Below are positions 1 to 8,003 of a stretch of DNA of 19,917 nt, in pieces. The position numbers and the translations under genes were made by a program. Source of the stretch: CAKSKB01 sp034186235 (GTDB taxonomy: Bacteria > Bacillota > Clostridia > HGM11514); contig JAXGBA010000060.1 in the NCBI GenBank assembly GCA_034186235.1, positions 1-19,917 of the forward strand, in the 5' to 3' direction. Positions within the stretch are counted from its first letter, which is position 1. Every line of letters starts with the position of its first letter. The notes beneath the pieces were generated by a model, which was not told the DNA's origin, made no database searches, and saw only the letters and a list, made by a program, of their open reading frames with translations.

Positions 1-2292
1 CCTTACCCCTCCGGGCAGGGGCTTCATGTGGGGCATCCGAGAAGCTACACCGCTCTTGATATTGTCACAAGAAAAAAGAGAATGCAGGGGTATAATGTCC
101 TTTACCCCATGGGCTGGGACGCCTTCGGTCTGCCTACGGAAAACTATGCTATAAAAAATCACATTCACCCGAGAATCGTAACGGAGCAGAATGTTGCAAA
201 CTTTAAGCGTCAGCTTAAATCTCTCGGTTTTGCGTTCGACTGGGAAAGAGAAATAAATACGACCGACCCCGGATATTATAAGTGGACACAGTGGATTTTT
301 CTAAAGCTTTTTGAAAAGGGGCTTGCTTATAAGCAGGAAATGCCCATAAACTGGTGCACAAGCTGCAAAGTCGGGCTTGCGAACGAAGAGGTTGTAAACG
401 GCGTATGCGAGCGCTGCGGAGGCGAGGTTGTACAAAAACTCAAAAGCCAGTGGATGCTTAAAATAACCGAGTATGCGCAGAGGCTTATCGACGACCTTGA
501 CGATGTTGATTTTATCGAAAAAGTTAAGGTTCAGCAGAAAAACTGGATTGGCCGCTCAGAGGGTGCAGAGGTTGATTTCAGGCTCCTCCCCGGAGGCGAA
601 AAGGTTACTGTTTACACCACAAGATGCGATACGCTTTTCGGCGCAACATACATGGTTCTGTCGCCGGAGCATCCGTTTATCGAAAAGATGAAGGATAAAA
701 TCGAAAATTATGACGAGGTTCTCTCTTACCAGGCGGAAGCCGCAAGAAAATCCGAGTTTGAAAGAACCGAGCTTGCAAAGGATAAGACCGGCGTGTGCCT
801 TAAAGGCATTACCGCCATGAACCCGATAACAAACAAGGAAATCCCCGTCTGGATTTCGGACTATGTTCTCATGACATACGGTACCGGCGCAATTATGGCT
901 GTTCCGGCGCATGACAGCCGTGACTGGGATTTCGCAAAGAAGTTTAATCTTCCGATAATTGAGGTAGTCGGCGGCGGAAAGAATGTTCAGGAAGAAGCGT
1001 ATACCGATGTCGCAAAGGGAAAAATGGTTAATTCGGGATTCCTCAACGGCATGGAGGTTAAGGACGCAATCGCCGCTATGATTGACTATCTTGAAAAGAA
1101 CGGTCTCGGGAAAAGAAAGGTAAATTACAAGCTGCGTGACTGGGTGTTTTCTCGTCAGAGATACTGGGGTGAGCCTATTCCGCTTGTATACTGCGAAAAA
1201 TGCGGCTGGGTTCCGGTTCCGGAAAACGAGCTTCCGCTTACGCTTCCGGATATAAAGGATTTTGAAATGACGGACGACGGTCAGTCGCCTCTTGCAAAAA
1301 CCGACTGGATTCACACCGCTTGTCCCAAATGCGGTGCTCCGGCTACGAGAGAAACCGACACAATGCCCCAGTGGGCAGGGTCTTCGTGGTATTTCCTTCG
1401 CTATCTTGACCCCAAGAACGATAAGGCGCTTTGTGATAAGGAGCTTCTTAAATACTGGCTTCCGGTTGATTGGTACAACGGCGGTATGGAGCATACGACG
1501 CTTCATTTGCTTTATTCGAGATTTTGGCATAAATTCCTTTATGATATAGGCGTTGTTCCAACGAAGGAACCTTACATGAAACGAACATCTCACGGTATGA
1601 TTCTCGGCGAAAACGGCGAGAAAATGTCCAAATCGAGAGGAAATGTTATAAATCCGGACGATATAGTCAACGAATACGGTGCCGATACATTCAGGCTTTA
1701 CGAAATGTTCATAGGTGCCTTCGACCAGGCTACGCCATGGTCGGTAAACGGCGTAAAGGGCTGCAGAAAGTTCCTTGAAAGGGTTTGGGCGCTCCAAAAT
1801 ATCGTGACGGACGCAGATGCGTATTCTCCCGAGCTTGAAAAGGCAATACACAAAGCCGTCAAGAAGGTTGACGGAGATATTGAAAGAATGAAGTTCAACA
1901 CTGCCGTTGCAGAGCTTATGAGCCTTATAAATGCATTTTCGGCAAAAGGAAGCATAACAAAGGCGGAATTTAAAACATTCCTGCTTCTGCTTAATCCCTT
2001 TGCTCCGCATATGACGGAGGAGCTTTGGGAAATGAGCGGCTTTGAAGGGCTTTGCTCGCTTGCTCCGTGGCCCGAGTACGATGAATCTAAAACTTTGGAT
2101 GATGTTATTGAATATGTTATTCAGATTAACGGCAAGGTTAAGGAAAAAATGAATTTCGCAGCCGATGCGGGTGTTGACGAAATTAAGGCTTCGGCGCTTG
2201 AAAACGGAAAAATTAAAGAGCTTATCGGCGGAAAAACGGTTGTCAAGACCATCGTTGTGCCGAAAAGACTTGTAAATATCGTTGTAAAATAA
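1..2292 (+). CDS. leuS: Leucine--tRNA ligase (5'-truncated by window edge)
   Basis: Class Ia aminoacyl-tRNA synthetase that charges tRNA-Leu in the cytoplasm. The frame is open from base 1 and the first residues include the class I HIGH-type motif (LHVGHP, bases 22-39), so only about 40 N-terminal residues are missing; the GTG at 28 is an internal Val codon, not a start. Further landmarks are CxxC zinc pairs (CTSC/CERC near bases 357-417 and CEKC/CPKC near 1192-1332), a CP1 editing-domain stretch with TTRCDTLFGATYM, the WAGSSWYFLRYLDP block, and the KMSKS loop at 1621-1635 (EKMSKSRGN). An anticodon-binding domain and a short C-terminal domain follow. Length and motif order fit bacterial LeuRS. 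It heads a tight + strand gene run; cysS follows after about 20 bases. Confidence 0.98.
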   Translation, partial: PYPSGQGLHVGHPRSYTALDIVTRKKRMQGYNVLYPMGWDAFGLPTENYAIKNHIHPRIVTEQNVANFKRQLKSLGFAFDWEREINTTDPGYYKWTQWIFLKLFEKGLAYKQEMPINWCTSCKVGLANEEVVNGVCERCGGEVVQKLKSQWMLKITEYAQRLIDDLDDVDFIEKVKVQQKNWIGRSEGAEVDFRLLPGGEKVTVYTTRCDTLFGATYMVLSPEHPFIEKMKDKIENYDEVLSYQAEAARKSEFERTELAKDKTGVCLKGITAMNPITNKEIPVWISDYVLMTYGTGAIMAVPAHDSRDWDFAKKFNLPIIEVVGGGKNVQEEAYTDVAKGKMVNSGFLNGMEVKDAIAAMIDYLEKNGLGKRKVNYKLRDWVFSRQRYWGEPIPLVYCEKCGWVPVPENELPLTLPDIKDFEMTDDGQSPLAKTDWIHTACPKCGAPATRETDTMPQWAGSSWYFLRYLDPKNDKALCDKELLKYWLPVDWYNGGMEHTTLHLLYSRFWHKFLYDIGVVPTKEPYMKRTSHGMILGENGEKMSKSRGNVINPDDIVNEYGADTFRLYEMFIGAFDQATPWSVNGVKGCRKFLERVWALQNIVTDADAYSPELEKAIHKAVKKVDGDIERMKFNTAVAELMSLINAFSAKGSITKAEFKTFLLLLNPFAPHMTEELWEMSGFEGLCSLAPWPEYDESKTLDDVIEYVIQINGKVKEKMNFAADAGVDEIKASALENGKIKELIGGKTVVKTIVVPKRLVNIVVK

Positions 2293-2313
2293 TTTATAAG
2301 GAATATGACGGAT

Positions 2314-3702
2314 ATGAGGATTTTTAACACGCTTACAAGACAAAAGGACGAATTCGTTCCGATTACTCCCGGAGAGGCTAAAATTTATGCCTGCGGCCCG
2401 ACGGTTTACGACTATTTTCATATCGGTAACGCAAGGCCGTTTATTGTCTTTGATACTTTGAGAAGATACCTTGAATATAAAGGCTATAAGGTTACATTTG
2501 TTCAGAATTTTACCGACATTGACGATAAAATGATTAACCGTGCAAACCGTGAAGGAATCACTGTTAAGGAACTTGGAGAAAGATTTATTGCGCAATATTT
2601 CAAAGACGCTTCCGCCCTCGGCATAAGGTCGGCTACGGTGCACCCGAAGGCTACCGAAAATATTGACGCAATTATCGATATTATCAAGGCTCTTGAAGAA
2701 AAAGGCTTCGCTTATAATGTGGACGGCGATGTTTATTTCCGTTCCAAAAAGTTCGGCGAGTACGGCAAGCTTTCGCATCAGCCTCTTGAGGATTTGGAAG
2801 CCGGCGCAAGGATTTCCGTTGATGAGCGCAAAGAGGACGCAATGGATTTTGCCGTTTGGAAAAAGCAAAAGGAAGGCGAGCCTGCGTGGCAGTCGCCCTG
2901 GGGGATGGGAAGACCCGGCTGGCATATAGAGTGCTCGGCAATGGCGAATAAATACCTCGGCAAAACAATCGATATTCACTGCGGCGGTCAGGACTTGATT
3001 TTCCCTCATCATGAGAACGAAATTGCGCAGAGCGAGTGTGCAAACGGCTGCAATTTTGCGAACTACTGGATGCATAACGGCTACATCAATATCGATAACA
3101 AGAAGATGTCGAAATCTCTCGGCAATTTCTTTACGGTGCGCGATATCGCAAAGGATTTCGACTACAGTGTTATAAGATTTTTCATGCTGTCGGCGCATTA
3201 CAGAAGCCCGATTAATTTCAGCCGCGACCTTATGACTCAGGCGGAAACCTCGCTTGAAAGAATAAACACCTGTATCGAAAATCTTAAATTCCTAAAAAAA
3301 GGTGAAGACGCCCCCGAAACCGAAGCTGAAAAGGCGCTTTGCGGTTTTGAGGATAAGTTTGATGCCGCTATGGATGACGATCTTAACACGGCGGACGCAA
3401 TTGCCGCAATATTCGATATGGTAAGGGATATAAACTCCGTGATGATTGACGGCAAGCCTCATTCTCACAAAACTGTTGACAGACTGCTTTTGTATTTTAA
3501 GAAGTTTTCGGATGTTATCGGTTGCTTTAGTGTTTCGGAGGAGGAAAATCTCGATTCCGAAATTGAAGAAATGATTGAAAAAAGGCAGGCGGCAAGAAAA
3601 GAAAAGAACTTCGCCGAGGCTGACAAAATCAGGGATGAGCTTAAAGCGAAAGGCATTATTTTGGAGGATACTCCGCAGGGAGTAAAATGGAAAAGAGTAT
3701 GA
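2314..3702 (+). CDS. cysS: Cysteine--tRNA ligase
   Basis: Class Ia synthetase that charges tRNA-Cys. It shows the N-terminal CGPTVYDYFHIGNARPF block (HIGH motif plus the first zinc Cys), ECSAMA with the second zinc Cys, GGQDLIFPHHENEIAQSE carrying the His and Glu zinc ligands, and KMSKSLGN at 3103-3126. The C-terminal helical anticodon-binding region ends in the usual ADKIRDELKAKGIILEDTPQGVKWKR. I prefer the ATG at 2314: it gives MRIFNTLTRQKDEF, matching the usual CysRS start, and the AAGGA at 2298-2302 lies 11 bases upstream. An in-frame ATG at 2305 would add three residues but leaves only 2 bases after that ribosome binding site. The 3' end overlaps mrnC by 16 bases. Confidence 0.97.
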   Translation: MRIFNTLTRQKDEFVPITPGEAKIYACGPTVYDYFHIGNARPFIVFDTLRRYLEYKGYKVTFVQNFTDIDDKMINRANREGITVKELGERFIAQYFKDASALGIRSATVHPKATENIDAIIDIIKALEEKGFAYNVDGDVYFRSKKFGEYGKLSHQPLEDLEAGARISVDERKEDAMDFAVWKKQKEGEPAWQSPWGMGRPGWHIECSAMANKYLGKTIDIHCGGQDLIFPHHENEIAQSECANGCNFANYWMHNGYINIDNKKMSKSLGNFFTVRDIAKDFDYSVIRFFMLSAHYRSPINFSRDLMTQAETSLERINTCIENLKFLKKGEDAPETEAEKALCGFEDKFDAAMDDDLNTADAIAAIFDMVRDINSVMIDGKPHSHKTVDRLLLYFKKFSDVIGCFSVSEEENLDSEIEEMIEKRQAARKEKNFAEADKIRDELKAKGIILEDTPQGVKWKRV

Positions 3703-4115
3703 ATGAACTGCTTGAAAGCTTAATTTCGCAGCAAAAAAAGAAGCCGGAGGAATATTCTCCGCTTCTTTTGGCATACATAGGCGATGCCGTTTACGAGGTT
3801 TTTATCAGAACAAATCTTATAAAACGGGGCAATCTCCCGGTAAATGAGCTGCACAGGCTTTCAAAGCACTATGTAAGCGCTGCGGCGCAAAGCGAAATTG
3901 TTAAAAAACTTGAGGACAGATTGACAGAAGACGAGCTGCGCATTTTCAAGCGCGGAAGAAACGCAAAACCCGGGACGGTTCCGAAAAATGCGGATGTGGG
4001 TGATTATCACTGCGCAACGGGCTTTGAGTCGCTTGTGGGTTATTTATACCTGAAGGGCGCATTTGAACGCCTTTATGAGCTTCTGTCGGAAATCAGTGAG
4101 GTGTACAATGGGTAA
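3687..4115 (+). CDS. mrnC: Mini-ribonuclease III
   Basis: A 142-residue RNase III catalytic domain without the double-stranded-RNA-binding domain, the hallmark of Firmicutes Mini-III, which matures the ends of 23S rRNA. Visible active-site elements are LAYIGDAVYEVFIR (Asp33 on the metal-binding helix) and TGFESLVGYLYL (Glu114). Position directly after cysS is the well-known Firmicutes arrangement. The ATG at 3687 is chosen because GGGAG (3678-3682) sits 4 bases upstream; a second in-frame ATG at 3699 would be 16 bases away. The start lies inside the end of cysS, implying translational coupling. Confidence 0.95.
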   Translation: MEKSMNELLESLISQQKKKPEEYSPLLLAYIGDAVYEVFIRTNLIKRGNLPVNELHRLSKHYVSAAAQSEIVKKLEDRLTEDELRIFKRGRNAKPGTVPKNADVGDYHCATGFESLVGYLYLKGAFERLYELLSEISEVYNG

Positions 4116-5160
4116 GGTAATTACTGATTCTGTCGGCGTTGTTATTACCGACAGTGATTTTAATATAAAATATATCAATTCTTCGGCTTCGGCATACATC
4201 CGTGAGGATAATCTGAAAACATCTTTTGAGGGTCATCCTTTTTTATCGAGATTTCTTGAAAAAAAGAACTTTGTTGATGAAAGAATAAGAATTTACAGAA
4301 GATGTATGTATTACGACCTGTATTGCACTGCAGAATACGGCGAAGATTTTTGCTTTACTTTCAGCGGTATAGAAATATCGGAAGCGAAATATTCTTTCTG
4401 CAGGGATGAACTCGGCAGACTTATAGAGGAGTTCAAATGCTTTACTTCCGCAATTGACAGCAGCGTAAGCCTTATGATGCAAGAACCCGGAGAATATGAG
4501 GAATCGTTTTTAAGGAACATTAAAGCCAATGTTTCCGAACTTTCAAGAGCTATGTCGAACTGTATCGGTTTGGTCAAAGCGGAAAAGGGAGCATTAACGC
4601 TCAAAAAAGAAATGATGGATTTGGTTATGCTTGTAAAAATGCAGGTTCGCGGCATACTTGCTTATTTCGGCGATGATCGTATACATGTTAATTTCAGAGG
4701 CAGAGGCGAGCTTATTTTGTATGCGGATTTTGATATGCTCCGCAAAGCCATTACCAATATTATATCATCTTCTTTGTACTATATCAATGGTGCCTGCGAA
4801 ATCGATATTGATATTTCGGTCAGCGGCAACAATGCCGTTTTAAGAATAATCAATCACTTCGGCGGTAAATACATAGATTTGGTTAAAGAGGTATTTGACA
4901 TCACGGATTCCTATTGCCGTGCGGAAAAACCAAAGCCGGATATTAACGGAGTCTCTTTTGAATATGCCGAAAAATGCATTGAACTGAACGGCGGAAAAAT
5001 TTCTTTTGATACAATAAGCGATGGCGCATGTTTCGTTATAGAAATACCGATTGAAGAGAATACGGATATGCTTTGTTCCGAAGCGTTTCACTGTGACATT
5101 AATTACGATACGGAACTGTTTTATATCCGCGAAAAGAGGAACGGTGAAATAGATGCCTAA
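4108..5160 (+). CDS. PAS/histidine-kinase-like protein, probably catalytically dead
   Basis: A 350-residue soluble protein with no membrane segment. Residues about 1-90 look like a PAS fold (VGVVITDSDFNIKYINSSA). Residues 100-165 resemble the dimerisation helices of a histidine kinase, ending in the typical VKAEKGAL, but no His occupies the phospho-acceptor position. Residues 200-315 resemble an HATPase_c domain with decayed ATP-site boxes: the second N-box Asn is Ser (TNIISSSLYYI, Ser221), the DxGxG box reads NHFGG, and the GLGL box reads GVSF, although ELNGGKISFDT remains. I infer a pseudokinase or scaffold rather than an active kinase. The ATG at 4108 follows GAGGTG and overlaps mrnC by 8 bases; a longer frame from 4063 lies wholly inside mrnC. 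Its 3' end overlaps the DnaD gene by 8 bases. No response regulator is nearby. The fold assignment is by motif reading only. Confidence 0.8.
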   Translation: MGKVITDSVGVVITDSDFNIKYINSSASAYIREDNLKTSFEGHPFLSRFLEKKNFVDERIRIYRRCMYYDLYCTAEYGEDFCFTFSGIEISEAKYSFCRDELGRLIEEFKCFTSAIDSSVSLMMQEPGEYEESFLRNIKANVSELSRAMSNCIGLVKAEKGALTLKKEMMDLVMLVKMQVRGILAYFGDDRIHVNFRGRGELILYADFDMLRKAITNIISSSLYYINGACEIDIDISVSGNNAVLRIINHFGGKYIDLVKEVFDITDSYCRAEKPKPDINGVSFEYAEKCIELNGGKISFDTISDGACFVIEIPIEENTDMLCSEAFHCDINYDTELFYIREKRNGEIDA

Positions 5161-6109
5161 AATTTCAAACAACGCATCATACACGGCGGTTTCCGATATA
5201 TTTATAAATGAATATCTGCCTGACGCAAATGCCGAATTTGTCAGGATTTATATCTACGCGCTTGCCCACGCCGGCGAGGAGCTTTCAAATGCCGAAATCG
5301 CAGAACGCCTTAAAATCCTTGAATCCGATGTGATAAAAGCCTGGAAATACTGGGAAAAGTGCGGCGCTGTGGAAATCGGAGACGGAGTAACCCTTTGCAA
5401 TGTCCGCCATAAGCCGGACGAGAAAAAAAGCAGCGCATCCGCACGCCCGTCAAGGGCGGATGTTGCCGAGCTTTTAAGCGGCAACAAGGAGCTTCGAGAT
5501 ATAAACGATTATGTTCAGGGGCTTTTCGGAAGAACCCTTACCCCGAGCGAGCTTGGTTCGCTTTGCTGGCTTTACAGCGAGCTGGGGCTTCCGGCGGATG
5601 TGATTATGATGCTTTCGCAGTTTTGCAGCAATGACGGCAAAACAAGTGTGAAGTATATTGAAAAGGTCGGTATCTCCTGGAAGGAACAGGGTATAGATAC
5701 GCCCGAAGCAGTTGAGGATTACTGCAAAAGAAACGAGCTCCAGAAAAGAGCGGAGGGCAGGTTTAAAAAGGTTCTGGGTATTCCGATTGAACGAAAGTTT
5801 ACCGACAGCGAAAGAAAATATTTTGATCGCTGGACAAAAGAATTCGGTTTTGCGCCCGAGGCTATCGCTATAGCATATGACCAGACGATGATTAATACCG
5901 GCAAGCTTACTTGGGCTTACCTTAACACAATCCTTGCAAACTGGCACAAAAAGGGACTTGTGACCGAAGAAAAGATAAAAAATGACATGAGTGGCAGAGC
6001 TGCAAGAAAAACCAACAAGTTCAACAACTCTTCGCAAAAAGGTGTCGATGGGTCGGCGGTTGAAAAGGCGGCTATGCGTAGGCTTATGAATGAGGAGGAA
6101 TCCCGATGA
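5153..6109 (+). CDS. DnaD-family primosomal protein with two DnaD C-terminal (DDBH2) motifs
   Basis: A replication-initiation protein of the DnaD type. In Firmicutes these proteins bridge DnaA and DnaB and remodel DNA before helicase loading. Residues 1-85 form a winged-helix-like N-domain (LSNAEIAERLKILESDVIKAW and WEKCGAVEIGDG). Two copies of the C-terminal YxxxIxxxW motif follow: YIEKVGISWKEQG at residues 168-180 and YLNTILANWHKKG at 256-268, separated by a charged linker. The last ~45 residues are basic and low in complexity. The ATG at 5153 overlaps the preceding stop by 8 bases, and its own stop overlaps the next start as ATGA. The immediately following AAA+ loader supports a role in loading the replicative helicase. 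Confidence 0.93.
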   Translation: MPKISNNASYTAVSDIFINEYLPDANAEFVRIYIYALAHAGEELSNAEIAERLKILESDVIKAWKYWEKCGAVEIGDGVTLCNVRHKPDEKKSSASARPSRADVAELLSGNKELRDINDYVQGLFGRTLTPSELGSLCWLYSELGLPADVIMMLSQFCSNDGKTSVKYIEKVGISWKEQGIDTPEAVEDYCKRNELQKRAEGRFKKVLGIPIERKFTDSERKYFDRWTKEFGFAPEAIAIAYDQTMINTGKLTWAYLNTILANWHKKGLVTEEKIKNDMSGRAARKTNKFNNSSQKGVDGSAVEKAAMRRLMNEEESR

Positions 6110-7071
6110 GCGCTTCTATCGGCCAGAAAATCGAAGAAGAATACAGCCGTATCCGCCAAAATAACGAGATGATACGTAAAAGAAGAGTTGAGGAGATTTA
6201 TGCAAAAATCCCTCGGATTGCGGATGCCGACAAAAAACTCTACGAACTCAGGGATAAAATGATACGGGCATTTTCGGACAGAAAAATCGATGTTGATTCC
6301 GTCAAGGCGGAGGTTGACAGGGTTTTGGACGCACGCGGTGCGCTCCTTCGTCAAAACGGTTTTCCCGAGGATTATACAACAGCTGTCTACACCTGTCCCA
6401 ACTGCTGCGATACCGGTTTTATTATGGCAACTCCGTGCGAGTGCTACAAAACCAAAAGAATAAAATATCTGTTTGAATATTCTAACCTTTCCGAGGTTAT
6501 GAAGGAGCAGACTTTCGATAAATTCAGGCTTGATTTCTATTCAAATGAGCCGTACGGCGAGTTTATGTCTCCTTTGAAGAATGCCGGTATTATCCTCTCA
6601 AAATGCAAGGGTTTTGCTGAGAAAGATGAATATAAGCAAGGCAAAAATCTCTATCTTTTCGGTGATTCGGGACTTGGCAAAACATTTCTTTGCAGCTGTA
6701 TTGCTAATGCCCTTATCGCAAAAGGCGTGTCGGTGCTTTATCAGACAGCGTACAATATCATCACCGAAATGGAAGAACAGAAGTTCCGTTACGCCGAAAA
6801 CACGGAAAAAACAAGCCTTTATTATAATGTTCCTGTGCTTATTATAGATGACCTCGGAACGGAATTTCCGTCGTCATTTACATCTGCTGTTATTTTTGAT
6901 ATTATCAATAACCGCCTTATAAGAAATTTAAGCACCGTTATAAGCACAAATCTTAGAATTGATGAAATCGAAAAGCCGTACGGGGTGAGAGTTCAGTCGA
7001 GAATTGTGGGAGAATATGAACTTTTAAAGCTTTACGGCGAGGATATACGGGCGAAGAAAATTTTGGGGTGA
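6106..7071 (+). CDS. DnaC/DnaI-type AAA+ helicase loader
   Basis: An ATPase expected to load the replicative DnaB-type helicase. Residues 1-85 are a charged helical N-domain. A zinc-binding cluster follows at residues 97-113 (CPNC and CEC, four Cys). The AAA+ domain has Walker A GDSGLGKT (186-193), Walker B VLIIDDLGTE (244-253) and sensor 1 around STVISTN (276-282). A CPxC...CxC cluster before the ATPase domain is typical of the Clostridia DnaC group also annotated as DnaI or IstB-like; the absence of any transposase or IS end argues against IstB. The start is coupled to the DnaD stop (ATGA), with GAGGAGGAA just upstream. Confidence 0.93.
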   Translation: MSASIGQKIEEEYSRIRQNNEMIRKRRVEEIYAKIPRIADADKKLYELRDKMIRAFSDRKIDVDSVKAEVDRVLDARGALLRQNGFPEDYTTAVYTCPNCCDTGFIMATPCECYKTKRIKYLFEYSNLSEVMKEQTFDKFRLDFYSNEPYGEFMSPLKNAGIILSKCKGFAEKDEYKQGKNLYLFGDSGLGKTFLCSCIANALIAKGVSVLYQTAYNIITEMEEQKFRYAENTEKTSLYYNVPVLIIDDLGTEFPSSFTSAVIFDIINNRLIRNLSTVISTNLRIDEIEKPYGVRVQSRIVGEYELLKLYGEDIRAKKILG

Positions 7072-7079
7072 ATCTTAAA

Positions 7080-7709
7080 ATGACAAGGATATTTATGGTG
7101 CGCCACGGGCAGAGCTTGAGCAATATCGCCGGCACATTTACCGGTATAATCAACTCTCCGCTGAGCGAACTGGGGCTTCGCCAGGCAGAGCTTTGTGCCG
7201 ATTATCTTAAAGATAAGCAGCCGGACAGGCTCTTTTCGAGCGACCTTGACAGAGCGTACATGACCGGTAGCGCTCTCGGAAAAATAATCGGGAAGCCCGT
7301 GGAAAGAATTGCCGATTTCCGCGAAATAGATGCAGGCAGTTGGGGCGGCCGTAAATTTGAAGATATTGAAAAACAGTTCCCCGAAAGCTTTGATATATGG
7401 CATAATTCCATGGACGCCGCCGTGTGCCCGGGCGGAGAAAGCGTTAAATCGCTTCAGAAAAGGGTAGTTGACGCTCTGATTTCTGCTGCGAAAAAATGCA
7501 AAGGGCAGACAATCTGCGTGTTTACCCACGCAACCCCCATACGGACTTCCGCCGCATACGCTCTCGGCAAATCCGTACAGGAAACACCGTGGCCGGCAAA
7601 TTCCTCAGTGTCGGAATTTAACTTTGATGACGGAATTCTTACGCTTAAAACCTACGGCTTCAATGAGTTTCTGTGCGGCTGCACAACTTTTCTGCCGGAC
7701 AATGTGTGA
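7080..7709 (+). CDS. Histidine phosphatase family protein (phosphoglycerate-mutase-like)
   Basis: A 209-residue branch-1 histidine phosphatase. The catalytic phospho-His is His9 in MVRHGQS, with the second catalytic His150 in FTHATPIR. The acidic residue Glu82 lies in REIDAGSWGG, and Arg58 in SSDLDRAYMT fits the phosphate pocket. The substrate cannot be told from sequence: the family includes cofactor-dependent phosphoglycerate mutase, but this short type is more often a broad-specificity or alpha-ribazole-type phosphatase. The ATG at 7080 is preferred, with GGGGTG 9 bases upstream; a GTG at 7068 overlapping the loader stop is possible. It is the last gene of the housekeeping run. Confidence 0.88.
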   Translation: MTRIFMVRHGQSLSNIAGTFTGIINSPLSELGLRQAELCADYLKDKQPDRLFSSDLDRAYMTGSALGKIIGKPVERIADFREIDAGSWGGRKFEDIEKQFPESFDIWHNSMDAAVCPGGESVKSLQKRVVDALISAAKKCKGQTICVFTHATPIRTSAAYALGKSVQETPWPANSSVSEFNFDDGILTLKTYGFNEFLCGCTTFLPDNV

Positions 7710-7742
7710 TTTGTGAAATAGTACGGAAAAGTATTCGTAATA

Positions 7743-7762
7743 TAATGATAATATTGTCATTA
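7743..7762. repeat. 20-bp near-perfect dyad upstream of the nucleoside-uptake promoter
   Basis: TAATGA at 7743-7748 and TCATTA at 7757-7762 are exact inverted arms. The inner bases nearly continue the symmetry, failing only at one symmetric pair that would be a G-U pair in RNA. It lies 32 bases upstream of the -35 box of the next operon and 33 bases after the phosphatase stop. It could be an operator or, with the GTTTT that follows, a weak terminator for the upstream operon. Function is inferred only. Apart from this dyad I see nothing in 7710-7794. Confidence 0.4.
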
Positions 7763-7794
7763 GTTTTAAAATTGAAAAAAATCGTCGAATTGTG

Positions 7795-7823
7795 TTGACA
7801 ATTATGATAAACTGTGTTATACT
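7795..7823 (+). promoter_or_regulatory. Sigma-A-type promoter of the nucleoside-uptake operon
   Basis: TTGACA (7795-7800), a 17-base spacer and TATACT (7818-7823) give a near-consensus vegetative promoter. Transcription should start near 7830, about 20 bases before the purine aptamer, as expected for a riboswitch-controlled operon. Confidence 0.9.
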
Positions 7824-7849
7824 TTAGGCGAAGATTGAGTTTTGAATAC

Positions 7850-7930
7850 TTGCCAATATAATTTTGGGAAAAGGGTCCAAAAGTTTCTACCGCGGCGCCA
7901 AATTATTAATATGCTGCGACTATTGGGAAT
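7850..7930 (+). promoter_or_regulatory. Purine riboswitch aptamer, guanine-type
   Basis: The three-way junction can be read directly. P1 pairs CCAAT (7853-7857) with ATTGG (7922-7926). The J1/2 element ATAAT follows P1. P2 pairs TTTTGG with CCAAAA, with GGG at the 3' side of loop L2. J2/3 is the canonical GTTTCTACC (7883-7891). P3 pairs GCGGC with GCTGC, and L3 contains the CC needed for the loop-loop kiss with GG in L2. J3/1 reads GACT, and its C7920 equals position C74 of the xpt aptamer, which specifies guanine/hypoxanthine rather than adenine. The P3 loop is about 16 bases, roughly twice the usual size. With the downstream terminator and importer genes this should be an OFF switch. Confidence 0.93.
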
Positions 7931-7977
7931 AGAAAACATCGCAGCGGATGCGGTGGTTTATTGTGTTTTATATTGGC

Positions 7978-8003
7978 GGCTATCCATCGGATAGTCCTTT
8001 TTT
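7978..8003 (+). terminator. Riboswitch expression-platform terminator
   Basis: An 8-bp hairpin (GGCTATCC and GGATAGTC, with one G-U pair and loop ATC) is followed by C and six T residues. Part of the 3' arm (ATAGTC, 7991-7996) is also perfectly complementary to GACTAT at 7918-7923 in aptamer J3/1-P1, extendable by one G-U pair. The unliganded aptamer strand could therefore act as antiterminator. Ligand binding would lock J3/1 and P1 and let this terminator form. Confidence 0.88.

Noticed and set aside
556..3198. Very long open frame (about 880 codons) on the minus strand opposite leuS and cysS.
   Set aside because: Both plus-strand genes are unmistakable by motif and length. The antisense frame is a codon-bias mirror with no recognisable domain, no ribosome binding site and no gene spacing.
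4108..5160. Active two-component sensor kinase.
   Set aside because: The phospho-acceptor His, the key N-box Asn and both Gly-rich ATP boxes are missing, and no response regulator is adjacent.
6106..7071. IstB-like transposition helper, implying an IS21 element.
   Set aside because: No IstA transposase or inverted ends are present; the DnaD neighbour and N-terminal Cys cluster fit a helicase loader.
7850..7930. Adenine or 2'-deoxyguanosine variant of the purine aptamer.
   Set aside because: The specificity base is C (7920), not U, and J2/3 is the canonical guanine-type GTTTCTACC. The deoxyguanosine alternative is not fully excluded without probing.
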